From NCBI GenBank assembly GCA_017472105.1, contig JAFUQY010000028.1, positions 1 to 5,350 of the forward strand: a DNA stretch of 5,350 nt, in the 5' to 3' direction. This document shows, piece by piece, positions 1-5,350 of the stretch. The stretch is from Clostridia bacterium. Lineage in GTDB: Bacteria; Bacillota_A; Clostridia; Oscillospirales; CAG-272. How positions within the stretch are numbered: the first letter of the stretch is position 1; each line of letters opens with the position of its first letter. The position numbers were made by a program, and so were the translations under genes. The notes under the pieces were generated by a model. The model was given only the letters and a program-made list of their open reading frames with translations. It was not told the origin of the DNA and did not search any database.

Positions 1-1
1 C

Positions 2-952
2 TACTTCACAAAACTGCCGGCAGAGGAATCCAACATTCCCGAACCGGAGGACGAAACCGTTGTCATCCCACCCGGACCAACGGATACCTACCGCGCACTC
101 GGCGCCCTTGCGTTTGATTTTGCCAATCTCCCATCAAACTGGCATGAGAACAACTATACAAACACCCTCATCTCCTACACAGACGAGCAGCCGCGCATCG
201 ATTCCATCGAATATCTCCGCATGGAAACCGACGGCATTGTTTATCCCGCAGATGAGACAAAATTCACCAGCCCCATGGGATACACCGCCGACGGTAAGCC
301 GTTTTTCTGGGAAACCGCAAATTCACAGCATTCCGAAACCACCGAAAACCGCACGGAATATCTCACGTACATTCGCCTGAGCGATTCGTCCATGTTGCGC
401 CTGACATTCTATTCCTACGCCTATGACGAGGACTTCGTGAACAGTTTCCTCATCCCCAAGCTCTGCTCCTGTCGCACATGGACGTCGGAAGTTCCCTTGA
501 AACTGCGCTTCACCACCGATTCCACTCTTCAGAGTACCCCGTCGGCTGACTACCACATCGACATCGCACTCCACGATTCGTGGCAGTGGAACAATTCTTC
601 CGTCGCGGATGACATCGAGCGGATGCACACCGGACGTTATGCCATCAAGCGCATGGAATTCTACCCCGTCACCTATACCGAACCCTTCCAGGGATACGAA
701 CAGCTCAAATCGCAGGGCATCCCCGAACCCATTACCGGCACTACCGATGAAGGAATTCCCTACGAAATTTACATCTACAACTCCTACTCGGAAGGCGAAT
801 CTCTCGGCTGTACGTGGTATTTCGCCAATTTAGCCTACGACGGCAGATACATCAATATCTCCTTCCTCACCTACGGGGACGATCCCGACAACTACTTTGA
901 CACCGTCACGCTCCCCGTCATAAAGTCCGTACACATCGAGGCCGCCGAATAA
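2..952 (+). CDS. Hypothetical protein with duplicated domain (5' end missing)
   Basis: I do not recognise this family. The frame is open from the left edge, giving 316 visible residues, so the methionine at 221 is internal and the true start lies outside. Residues about 6-29 are rich in Pro, Glu, Asp and Thr (two runs, around EPEDE and IPPGP) and look like a flexible linker. Such linkers often join an anchor or another domain to a surface-exposed part, but no signal peptide or membrane segment is in view. After it come two units, about residues 38-157 and 184-313, that look like copies of one domain. Both contain I-x-x-(I/M)-E-(Y/F), then T-(A/D)-(D/E)-G-x-P followed by an N-S pair, then an aromatic beta-type stretch (LRLTFYSYAYDED; INISFLTYGDDPD) and a final hydrophobic strand. 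The composition is rich in Tyr, Thr, Ser and Asp, typical of secreted beta-sandwich proteins; an exported or lipid-anchored protein is an inference. Unlike its neighbours it uses TTA, TCA and ATA codons. No terminator follows it, so readthrough into the next gene is possible. Confidence 0.75.
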   Translation, partial: YFTKLPAEESNIPEPEDETVVIPPGPTDTYRALGALAFDFANLPSNWHENNYTNTLISYTDEQPRIDSIEYLRMETDGIVYPADETKFTSPMGYTADGKPFFWETANSQHSETTENRTEYLTYIRLSDSSMLRLTFYSYAYDEDFVNSFLIPKLCSCRTWTSEVPLKLRFTTDSTLQSTPSADYHIDIALHDSWQWNNSSVADDIERMHTGRYAIKRMEFYPVTYTEPFQGYEQLKSQGIPEPITGTTDEGIPYEIYIYNSYSEGESLGCTWYFANLAYDGRYINISFLTYGDDPDNYFDTVTLPVIKSVHIEAAE

Positions 953-957
953 TCCCC

Positions 958-986
958 TTGCAATTTTCTCTAGCATGTGGTACAAT
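958..986 (+). promoter_or_regulatory. Sigma-A promoter of the GH2 gene (extended -10)
   Basis: A -35 box TTGCAA (958-963) is followed by a 17-bp spacer and a -10 box TACAAT (981-986). A TG dinucleotide at 978-979 sits one base before the -10 box, making it an extended -10 element. Transcription should begin near 992-994, giving a leader of about 30 bases. The promoter starts five bases after the preceding stop codon. The site was found by eye. Confidence 0.72.
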
Positions 987-1011
987 GGAGTCAACAAAAA
1001 TTCCAATATGC

Positions 1012-1016
1012 GAGGT
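1012..1016 (+). promoter_or_regulatory. Ribosome binding site deciding the GH2 start
   Basis: GAGGT lies six bases before the ATG at 1023. The in-frame ATG at 975 overlaps the promoter spacer and would be upstream of the transcript, so 1023 is the supported start. Confidence 0.75.
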
Positions 1017-1022
1017 ATCACA

Positions 1023-3431
1023 ATGGAAAGATTCCGCGAAAAATTAGCGTACAGCTACAAATTCTGCCTCTATCCCGATGGCACCGCAGATGAAGCCGTT
1101 TACACTCCCGCCTATGACGACAGCGCATGGCAGAACGTGCGTGTTCCCCATGACTGGGCAGCAGACGGCGAATTCCTCATCACCAACGACGCAAGCTACC
1201 GCGAAGTTGCCGCAGACGGTGTCACCCGCCCGATCGACCACAGCGGACGTACCGGTGCTCTCCCGATCGTCGGTCTCGGTGTCTACCGCCGCTGGATTGA
1301 CATCGCCGCAGAGGACGAAGGCAAGGTCATCACCATCGAATTCGACGGCGTTATGTGGGACTCTCACATCTACGTCAACGGCAAGCACGTCCACTTCAAC
1401 CACTTCGGCTACAAGTCCTTCTCCGTCGATATCACGGACGCGGTCGAATACGGCAAGCCGAACCTCATCGCTGTCGGTGCATCCGTTTACGAGGACTGCT
1501 CCCGCTGGTATCCCGGCGCCGGCATTTTCCGCAACGTCTATCTGGTAAAGAAGGCGGCTCAGCACATCAACTTCAACGGCATCTGGCTCCGTCAGCTGGA
1601 AGTCGCAAACGGCCGCGCAAATTTCGAGCTGTCCGTGGACTACACCGGTCCCGAATCCCTGAAATTCAAGGCGGACATCCTCGATCCCGCAGGCGAAGTT
1701 ATCTGCGAAGTCTCTCACGGCACCTACCTCGGCGAGCTGAGCGACATTTTCACCATCAAGGACGTCAAGCTCTGGGACATCGACGACCCGAATCTCTACA
1801 CCGCTGTGGTTTCCCTCGTCGATGAAGAAGACAACGTCCTCGACACCGAAACCGTCAAATTCGGCGCGCGCAATTTCGAATTCACCGTTGAGAACGGCTT
1901 CTTCCTCAACGGACGCCACGTCAAGCTCAACGGCGTGTGCAACCATCACGACCTCGGCTCCCTCGGTGCGGCAGTGAACGTGGCAGCTCTCCGCCGTCAG
2001 CTCCGTCTCATGCGCGAAATGGGCGTCAACTCCATCCGCACCAGCCACAACCCGCCGTCCCCTGAGCTTCTTGCACTCTGCGACGAGCTGGGCTTCGTGG
2101 TCATGGACGAATTCTTCGACGAATGGTACCTCCCGAAGGTTGCCAACGGCTACGCGAAGTACTACCGCGAACATGCCGCTGAAGACGTAATCGACGTGAT
2201 CCGCCGTGACCGCAACCATCCCTCCGTCATCATGTGGTCCATCGGCAACGAAATCAACGAACAGGGCGACAAGGAAGGCTGGCGTGCCGCGAAGTTCCTC
2301 ACCGAGCTCTGCCACCGCACCGACCCGACCCGTCCCACAACCGCCGGCTTCAACAACACATGGGCGGCGTTCAACAACCACCTCGCGGAATTTGTGGACA
2401 TCGTCGGTGTGAACTACAAGCCGCATCACTACGAAGAATTCCACCGCAATCACCCGCTCATGAAGCTCATCGGCACCGAAACCGCGTCCTGCGTCTCCAC
2501 CCGTGACGTCTACACGCTCCCTGCGGAAATCGTGATTCCCTGCCGCAAGCTCGACGACCTGACCGTTTCCGCATACGAAATGGAAGCTCCCGGCTGGGCA
2601 TACTACGCAGAACGCGAATTTGTCGCACAGGATGATCTGCCCTACGTTGCCGGCGAATACGTCTGGACGGGTCTGGACTACCTCGGCGAACCCACGCCCT
2701 ATTACAGCGAATGGCCGTCCCGTTCCTCCTACTTCGGCATCGTTGACATCGCGGGCATCCCGAAGAACCGCTTCTACGGTTATCGTGCACACTGGACCGA
2801 CACGCCCACCCTGCACATCTTCCCGCACTGGAACTGGGCAGGCAAGGAAGGCGAAATCGTTCCCGTTCACGTTTACACCAACTACCACGCAGTCGAGCTC
2901 TTCGTCAACGGCAAGTCCTACGGCATCCACACCCACGCGGACAAATCCGCAAGCGCAGACCGCGGCATGGGTGAAATCGCGCGCTACCGTCTGATGTGGA
3001 ATCACGTCGTTTACGAACCCGGTGAAGTCAAGGCAGTTGCTTACGACGAAAAGGGCAATACCGTTGCGGAATCCGTTGTCCGTACCGCAGGCGCACCCGC
3101 GAAGATCGCACTTTCCGCTGACCGCTGCACCATTTCTGCCGACGGCGACGATCTCTGCTACATCACCGCATCCGTCGTGGACGAAAACGGAACCGTCTGC
3201 CCGCTTGCTGACAACCGTCTGTTCTGCTCCGTCACCGGCGACGGCGAGCTCCTCACCACCGACAACGGCGACCAGCGCGAAACCGAATCCTTCGCACGTC
3301 ACGACAAGAAGGTGCTCGCCGGCAAGCTCGTTGCATGTGTCCGCTCCATCAAGGATCAGCCCGGCAAGTTCACCCTGACCGTCACCGCCGACGGCATCGC
3401 ATCCGCCGAAATCGAAATTGAAGTAAAATAA
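1023..3431 (+). CDS. Glycoside hydrolase family 2, beta-galactosidase type
   Basis: This complete 802-residue enzyme hydrolyses a terminal beta-linked sugar, most likely beta-galactosides, with retention of configuration. No signal peptide is visible, so it probably acts in the cytoplasm on imported oligosaccharides. Domains in order are: GH2 sugar-binding beta-sandwich (about 1-178), Ig-like GH2 domain (180-282), TIM-barrel catalytic domain (283-585), a DUF4982-like domain with the FPHWNW and LFVNG motifs (590-660), and a C-terminal Ig-like domain (690-802). The proton donor is E410 in SIGNEI and the nucleophile is E486 in GTETAS, 76 residues apart. Supporting active-site motifs are NHHDLG (307-312), TSHNPP (340-345) and the Trp at 548. 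The architecture matches the DUF4982-type GH2 enzymes common in gut Clostridia and Bacteroidetes, usually annotated as beta-galactosidase. Family 2 also holds glucuronidases, mannosidases and others, so the substrate is inferred. No sugar transporter or regulator gene is visible beside it. From codon 9 onward it has no TTA, CTA or TCA codons. Confidence 0.92.
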   Translation: MERFREKLAYSYKFCLYPDGTADEAVYTPAYDDSAWQNVRVPHDWAADGEFLITNDASYREVAADGVTRPIDHSGRTGALPIVGLGVYRRWIDIAAEDEGKVITIEFDGVMWDSHIYVNGKHVHFNHFGYKSFSVDITDAVEYGKPNLIAVGASVYEDCSRWYPGAGIFRNVYLVKKAAQHINFNGIWLRQLEVANGRANFELSVDYTGPESLKFKADILDPAGEVICEVSHGTYLGELSDIFTIKDVKLWDIDDPNLYTAVVSLVDEEDNVLDTETVKFGARNFEFTVENGFFLNGRHVKLNGVCNHHDLGSLGAAVNVAALRRQLRLMREMGVNSIRTSHNPPSPELLALCDELGFVVMDEFFDEWYLPKVANGYAKYYREHAAEDVIDVIRRDRNHPSVIMWSIGNEINEQGDKEGWRAAKFLTELCHRTDPTRPTTAGFNNTWAAFNNHLAEFVDIVGVNYKPHHYEEFHRNHPLMKLIGTETASCVSTRDVYTLPAEIVIPCRKLDDLTVSAYEMEAPGWAYYAEREFVAQDDLPYVAGEYVWTGLDYLGEPTPYYSEWPSRSSYFGIVDIAGIPKNRFYGYRAHWTDTPTLHIFPHWNWAGKEGEIVPVHVYTNYHAVELFVNGKSYGIHTHADKSASADRGMGEIARYRLMWNHVVYEPGEVKAVAYDEKGNTVAESVVRTAGAPAKIALSADRCTISADGDDLCYITASVVDENGTVCPLADNRLFCSVTGDGELLTTDNGDQRETESFARHDKKVLAGKLVACVRSIKDQPGKFTLTVTADGIASAEIEIEVK

Positions 3432-3445
3432 GACTGAAATACAAC

Positions 3446-3485
3446 AAAAACACGGTACTCCTTCATCGGGAATACCGTGTTTTTT
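3446..3485. terminator. Bidirectional intrinsic terminator between convergent genes
   Basis: AAAAACACGGTA (3446-3457) pairs with TACCGTGTTTTT (3473-3484). After one C/A mismatch the stem extends inward by T-A and two C-G pairs, leaving a small loop around 3462-3466. The T-run at 3480-3485 serves the plus-strand GH2 gene, and the A-run at 3446-3450 reads as a U-run for the minus-strand oxidoreductase gene. It lies 15 bases after one stop codon and 16 bases beyond the other. Confidence 0.85.
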
Positions 3486-3500
3486 CATGTTCAGCTGAAA

Positions 3501-4667
3501 TTACTTGTTGCCGTAGGAGCCTTCGGTGTCGAATACAACGCCCGCGTCTTCCTTATTTCTGGAAGTCTTGATCTTTTCCTGAAGGAATTCCCAGAATTCT
3601 TCGCCGTCGTTGGGAAGTTCAACCCACTTGCCCTTTTCCGCGGAGAGAACCATCGCGTTGGCAATGGAGAGGCCGTTGATGCCTTCATAGCCGGGAGCGA
3701 GGAGTTCTTCGCCGTAGAGGATATGGTTGGTGAAGTTCTTGAGAATGCCGGTATGCTGTTCGCCGTGACCCTGCGGAATCTCGAGTTCAACGGTTTCGTT
3801 TTCGATTCTCGCGAAGCCCTGATCGGTGGAGAAGGTGAATTCTCTTTCGTCCACAGCGAGCTTGGTGTACATGAGGTGACCCTTTTCGTAAACGAGCTTA
3901 CCCTTGGAGCCGGTGATTTCGAGACGGTTGGTACCCGGATATTCGCCGGTCGTGGTGATGAATACACCGGTCGCGCCGTTCGGATACTTCGCCATAGCGG
4001 TTACGTCGTCTTCCACTTCGATATCGTGGTACTTGCCGTATTCGCAGTTTGCGTAAATCGCGCAGGGCATGCCGAAGATCCACTGCCACAGGTCGAGGTT
4101 GTGCGGGCACTGGTTCATGAGAACGCCGCCGCCTTCACCGGACCAGGTTGCACGCCATCCGCCGCTGTTGTAGTACGCCTGCGTGCGGTACCAGTCGGTG
4201 ATGATCCATACGCAGCGCTTGAGAGCACCGAGCTCACCGCCCTGAACCATTTCGCGCATCTTCTGGTAGAAGTGGTCGGTTCTCTGGTTGTACATGATAC
4301 CGAACGCCTTGCCGCTCTTCTTTGCAGCGTCCATGAATTCATGGATCTTCTTGGTATAAACGCCGATCGGCTTTTCGGAAAGCACATTCAGACCGTTTTC
4401 AAACGCGTCGATACCGATGGTGGGATGGAAGTAGTGGGGCGTTGCGATCATGATCGCGTCGATAAGACCGCTCACGATCATTTCGTGGGAATCGGTGAAA
4501 TATGCAACCTTGTCACCGCAGATGCCCTTCGCCCAGTCCAGACGATCCTGCTTGACATCGCACACAGCCGTCAGTTCCGCACCGGGAATCGCGCCTTCAA
4601 ACAGCTTCTTGGTGTGGCTGGAACCCATATTACCCAGACCGACCACGCCGAATCTTACCTTATCCAT
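3501..4667 (-). CDS. Gfo/Idh/MocA family NAD(P)-dependent oxidoreductase
   Basis: This complete 388-residue protein has the usual length for the family. Members oxidise or reduce a hydroxyl or keto group of sugars, inositols, sugar acids or similar polyols, using tightly bound NAD(P). The N-terminal Rossmann fold opens with VRFGVVGLGNMG (GxGxxG at 10-15). The family EKP motif is at 98-100, with K99 the expected catalytic lysine. The C-terminal alpha/beta domain carries GEGGGVLMNQCPHNLDLWQW (177-196), where H189 is the expected catalytic histidine. N185 stands where many members have aspartate in the DxGxH pattern; NQxPH variants occur in part of the family as I recall. ITGSKGKL (251-258) is a further family signature. 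I chose the ATG at 4667 because it follows a GGAGG site by seven bases and starts exactly at the Rossmann strand; the longer in-frame extension crosses the promoter. The substrate is unknown. It is convergent with the GH2 gene and not in its operon, so a link to sugar use is plausible but unproven. Confidence 0.92.
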   Translation of the reverse strand: MDKVRFGVVGLGNMGSSHTKKLFEGAIPGAELTAVCDVKQDRLDWAKGICGDKVAYFTDSHEMIVSGLIDAIMIATPHYFHPTIGIDAFENGLNVLSEKPIGVYTKKIHEFMDAAKKSGKAFGIMYNQRTDHFYQKMREMVQGGELGALKRCVWIITDWYRTQAYYNSGGWRATWSGEGGGVLMNQCPHNLDLWQWIFGMPCAIYANCEYGKYHDIEVEDDVTAMAKYPNGATGVFITTTGEYPGTNRLEITGSKGKLVYEKGHLMYTKLAVDEREFTFSTDQGFARIENETVELEIPQGHGEQHTGILKNFTNHILYGEELLAPGYEGINGLSIANAMVLSAEKGKWVELPNDGEEFWEFLQEKIKTSRNKEDAGVVFDTEGSYGNK

Positions 4668-4674
4668 AGAAAAA

Positions 4675-4679
4675 CCTCC
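4675..4679 (-). promoter_or_regulatory. Ribosome binding site of the oxidoreductase gene
   Basis: On the minus strand GGAGG, within CGGAGGTTTTTCT, sits seven bases before the ATG at 4667. This strong Shine-Dalgarno sequence selects this start over in-frame ATGs at 4703 and 4832. Confidence 0.85.
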
Positions 4680-4710
4680 GTTTGGAATAAAGAATTTGTT
4701 CATTGAGAAT

Positions 4711-4739
4711 ATTATACAGCAAAACCGACTTATTTTCAA
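4711..4739 (-). promoter_or_regulatory. Sigma-A promoter of the oxidoreductase gene (proximal)
   Basis: Read on the minus strand, TTGAAA (4739-4734) and a perfect TATAAT (4716-4711) are separated by 17 bases. Transcription should start near 4704, giving a leader of about 37 bases that contains the ribosome binding site. Confidence 0.83.
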
Positions 4740-4755
4740 GTAAATTTTGCTATGT

Positions 4756-4784
4756 TTTATAGAAAATACTGCGCATTTTTGCAA
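4756..4784 (-). promoter_or_regulatory. Possible second, distal promoter of the oxidoreductase gene
   Basis: On the minus strand TTGCAA (4784-4779) and TATAAA (4761-4756) are also 17 bases apart, about 45 bases upstream of the proximal promoter. The region is AT-rich, so a chance match is possible. Confidence 0.45.
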
Positions 4785-4799
4785 ATCCTTCCCTGGAAT

Positions 4800-4841
4800 A
4801 AAACAAAAGAAATCCGGCCATACTGAGTACAACCGGATTTC
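4800..4841 (-). terminator. Intrinsic terminator of the hydrogenase gene
   Basis: GAAATCCGG (4809-4817) and CCGGATTTC (4833-4841) form a perfect 9-bp stem. Inside it a short TAC/GTA pairing closes a TGA loop. On the minus strand the stem is followed by TTTTGTTTT (4808-4800), a U-rich tail; no such tail exists on the plus strand. It begins 16 bases after the hydrogenase stop codon and isolates that gene from the oxidoreductase. Confidence 0.85.
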
Positions 4842-4857
4842 AGAATATTTCAGAGAA

Positions 4858-5350
4858 TTACAGACCGCGCTTTACGTAGTGAGTATGGAGAAGCTCGTGA
4901 GCCTTGTGAGAGTTGGGTTCGCCGAGGAATTCTTCATAAACCTTCTTGACGATCGGGTTTTCGTGGGACTTTCTGTATTCGAGCTTTTCAGCGTCAGCCT
5001 TGTAGAGAACGGACGCACGGAGAGCCTTGAGGTCAACAGTGTTGCGAACGGAAGCAGGCTGATAAGGCTGACCACCACCGTTTACGCAGCCGCCGGGACA
5101 ACCCATGATTTCGATGAACTGAACATCGTAGGTGCCGTCCTGAACGCCCTTGAGGAGCTTGTTTGCGTTTGCAGTGCCGGAAGCAACAGCAACCTTGAGT
5201 TCGATGTCGCCGAGCTTGTAAGCAGCGAACTTGATGCCTTCGGTACCACGAACATCTTCAAAGTCGAGCTTTTCGAGGGGCTTGCCTTCGATAACTTCAG
5301 CAGCGGTACGGAGAGCAGCTTCCATAACACCACCGGTAGCACCGAAGATA
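4858..5350 (-). CDS. hydA: [FeFe]-hydrogenase catalytic subunit, C-terminal part
   Basis: The 163 visible residues are the C-terminal part of a group A [FeFe]-hydrogenase, which reversibly makes H2 from protons and electrons on the H-cluster. The reading frame runs off the right edge, so the ATG at 5325 is internal. The visible part begins IFGATGGVMEAALRTA, a conserved H-domain stretch also found in the clostridial ferredoxin hydrogenase. The last H-cluster motif IMGCPGGCVNGGGQP is at 5109-5065; visible residues C84 and C88 are the expected ligands, the second bridging the [4Fe-4S] and diiron parts, and the Met two residues before C84 is also conserved. Residues about 104-163 form the small-subunit-like tail, with RASVLY, RKSHEN and SHKAHELLHTHY. 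This tail fits HydA/HndD-type subunits of NAD(P)-linked, possibly electron-bifurcating hydrogenases as well as monomeric ferredoxin enzymes. The missing N-terminal ferredoxin domains and neighbours would decide between these, so the symbol is tentative. Codon use is strongly biased (Lys nearly always AAG), suggesting high expression. Confidence 0.93.
   Translation of the reverse strand, partial: IFGATGGVMEAALRTAAEVIEGKPLEKLDFEDVRGTEGIKFAAYKLGDIELKVAVASGTANANKLLKGVQDGTYDVQFIEIMGCPGGCVNGGGQPYQPASVRNTVDLKALRASVLYKADAEKLEYRKSHENPIVKKVYEEFLGEPNSHKAHELLHTHYVKRGL

Noticed and set aside
984..1007. Weak inverted repeat (TGGA ... TCCA) around the GH2 transcript start as an operator
   Set aside because: Only about four bases match on each side with a long gap; this is expected by chance.
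975..1022. Upstream in-frame ATG at 975 as the GH2 start
   Set aside because: It lies in the promoter spacer upstream of the expected transcript start and has no ribosome binding site. The ATG at 1023 has GAGGT six bases before it.
1044..3488. An 814-codon open frame on the minus strand opposite the GH2 gene
   Set aside because: It is in register with the GH2 codons and is explained by their lack of TTA, CTA and TCA. Its translation is a low-complexity run of Val, Asp, Ala and Gly with no recognisable domain, while the plus strand encodes a full GH2 enzyme.
3477..4706. A 409-codon open frame on the plus strand opposite the oxidoreductase gene
   Set aside because: It has the same in-register antisense cause. 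Its first codons lie in the terminator, and the minus strand encodes a complete, recognisable protein.
4717..4739. Possible catabolite-control (cre-like) site between the -35 and -10 boxes of the oxidoreductase promoter
   Set aside because: The A-run and T-run around CG resemble part of the pattern, but the flanking TG/CA positions and spacing do not fit the cre consensus.
4668..4832. Longer N-terminus for the oxidoreductase, from ATGs at 4832 or 4703
   Set aside because: The extension covers both promoters and part of the hydrogenase terminator, and the ATG at 4703 lies at the transcript start. The Rossmann strand begins right after the ATG at 4667.
5323..5325. ATG at 5325 as the start of the rightmost gene
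   Set aside because: Eight further codons upstream to the window edge read IFGATGGV, part of a conserved hydrogenase motif, so this methionine is internal.

Overview
The window looks like an ordinary chromosomal segment of an anaerobic Firmicute (Clostridia, perhaps Oscillospirales or a relative). The reasons are the [FeFe]-hydrogenase, GGAGG-type ribosome binding sites, consensus sigma-A promoters with 17-bp spacers in AT-rich gaps, and GC-rich coding regions. Four genes fill nearly all of it. I see no mobile element, tRNA, rRNA or CRISPR array, and no gene-free stretch over 300 bases.

Layout. Positions 2-952 (+) hold the 3' part of an unrecognised gene. It encodes an acidic, proline-rich linker followed by two related domains of about 120-130 residues. 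Only five bases after its stop codon an extended -10 promoter begins (958-986). This promoter drives a complete 802-residue glycoside hydrolase family 2 enzyme of beta-galactosidase type (1023-3431, +) with both catalytic glutamates present. A hairpin flanked by an A-run and a T-run (3446-3485) can terminate transcription from both sides. It separates this gene from a convergent, complete Gfo/Idh/MocA-family NAD(P)-dependent oxidoreductase (3501-4667, -), which has its own promoter or tandem promoter pair (4711-4784). Upstream of that lies a minus-strand terminator (4800-4841). It ends the last gene, the C-terminal part of an [FeFe]-hydrogenase catalytic subunit (4858-5350, -), which runs off the right edge.

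How the genes may work together. The GH2 enzyme would release galactose or a similar sugar from beta-linked oligosaccharides in the cytoplasm. The oxidoreductase probably acts on a sugar, inositol or a derivative. The hydrogenase disposes of fermentation electrons as H2, or couples H2 to NAD(P)H. The hydrolase and oxidoreductase are convergent and separately promoted, so a shared pathway is only an inference. The three recognised genes almost completely avoid TTA, CTA and TCA codons, which suggests strong expression; the first gene does not.

I found no convincing undescribed system. The least explained element is the duplicated-domain protein at the left edge.
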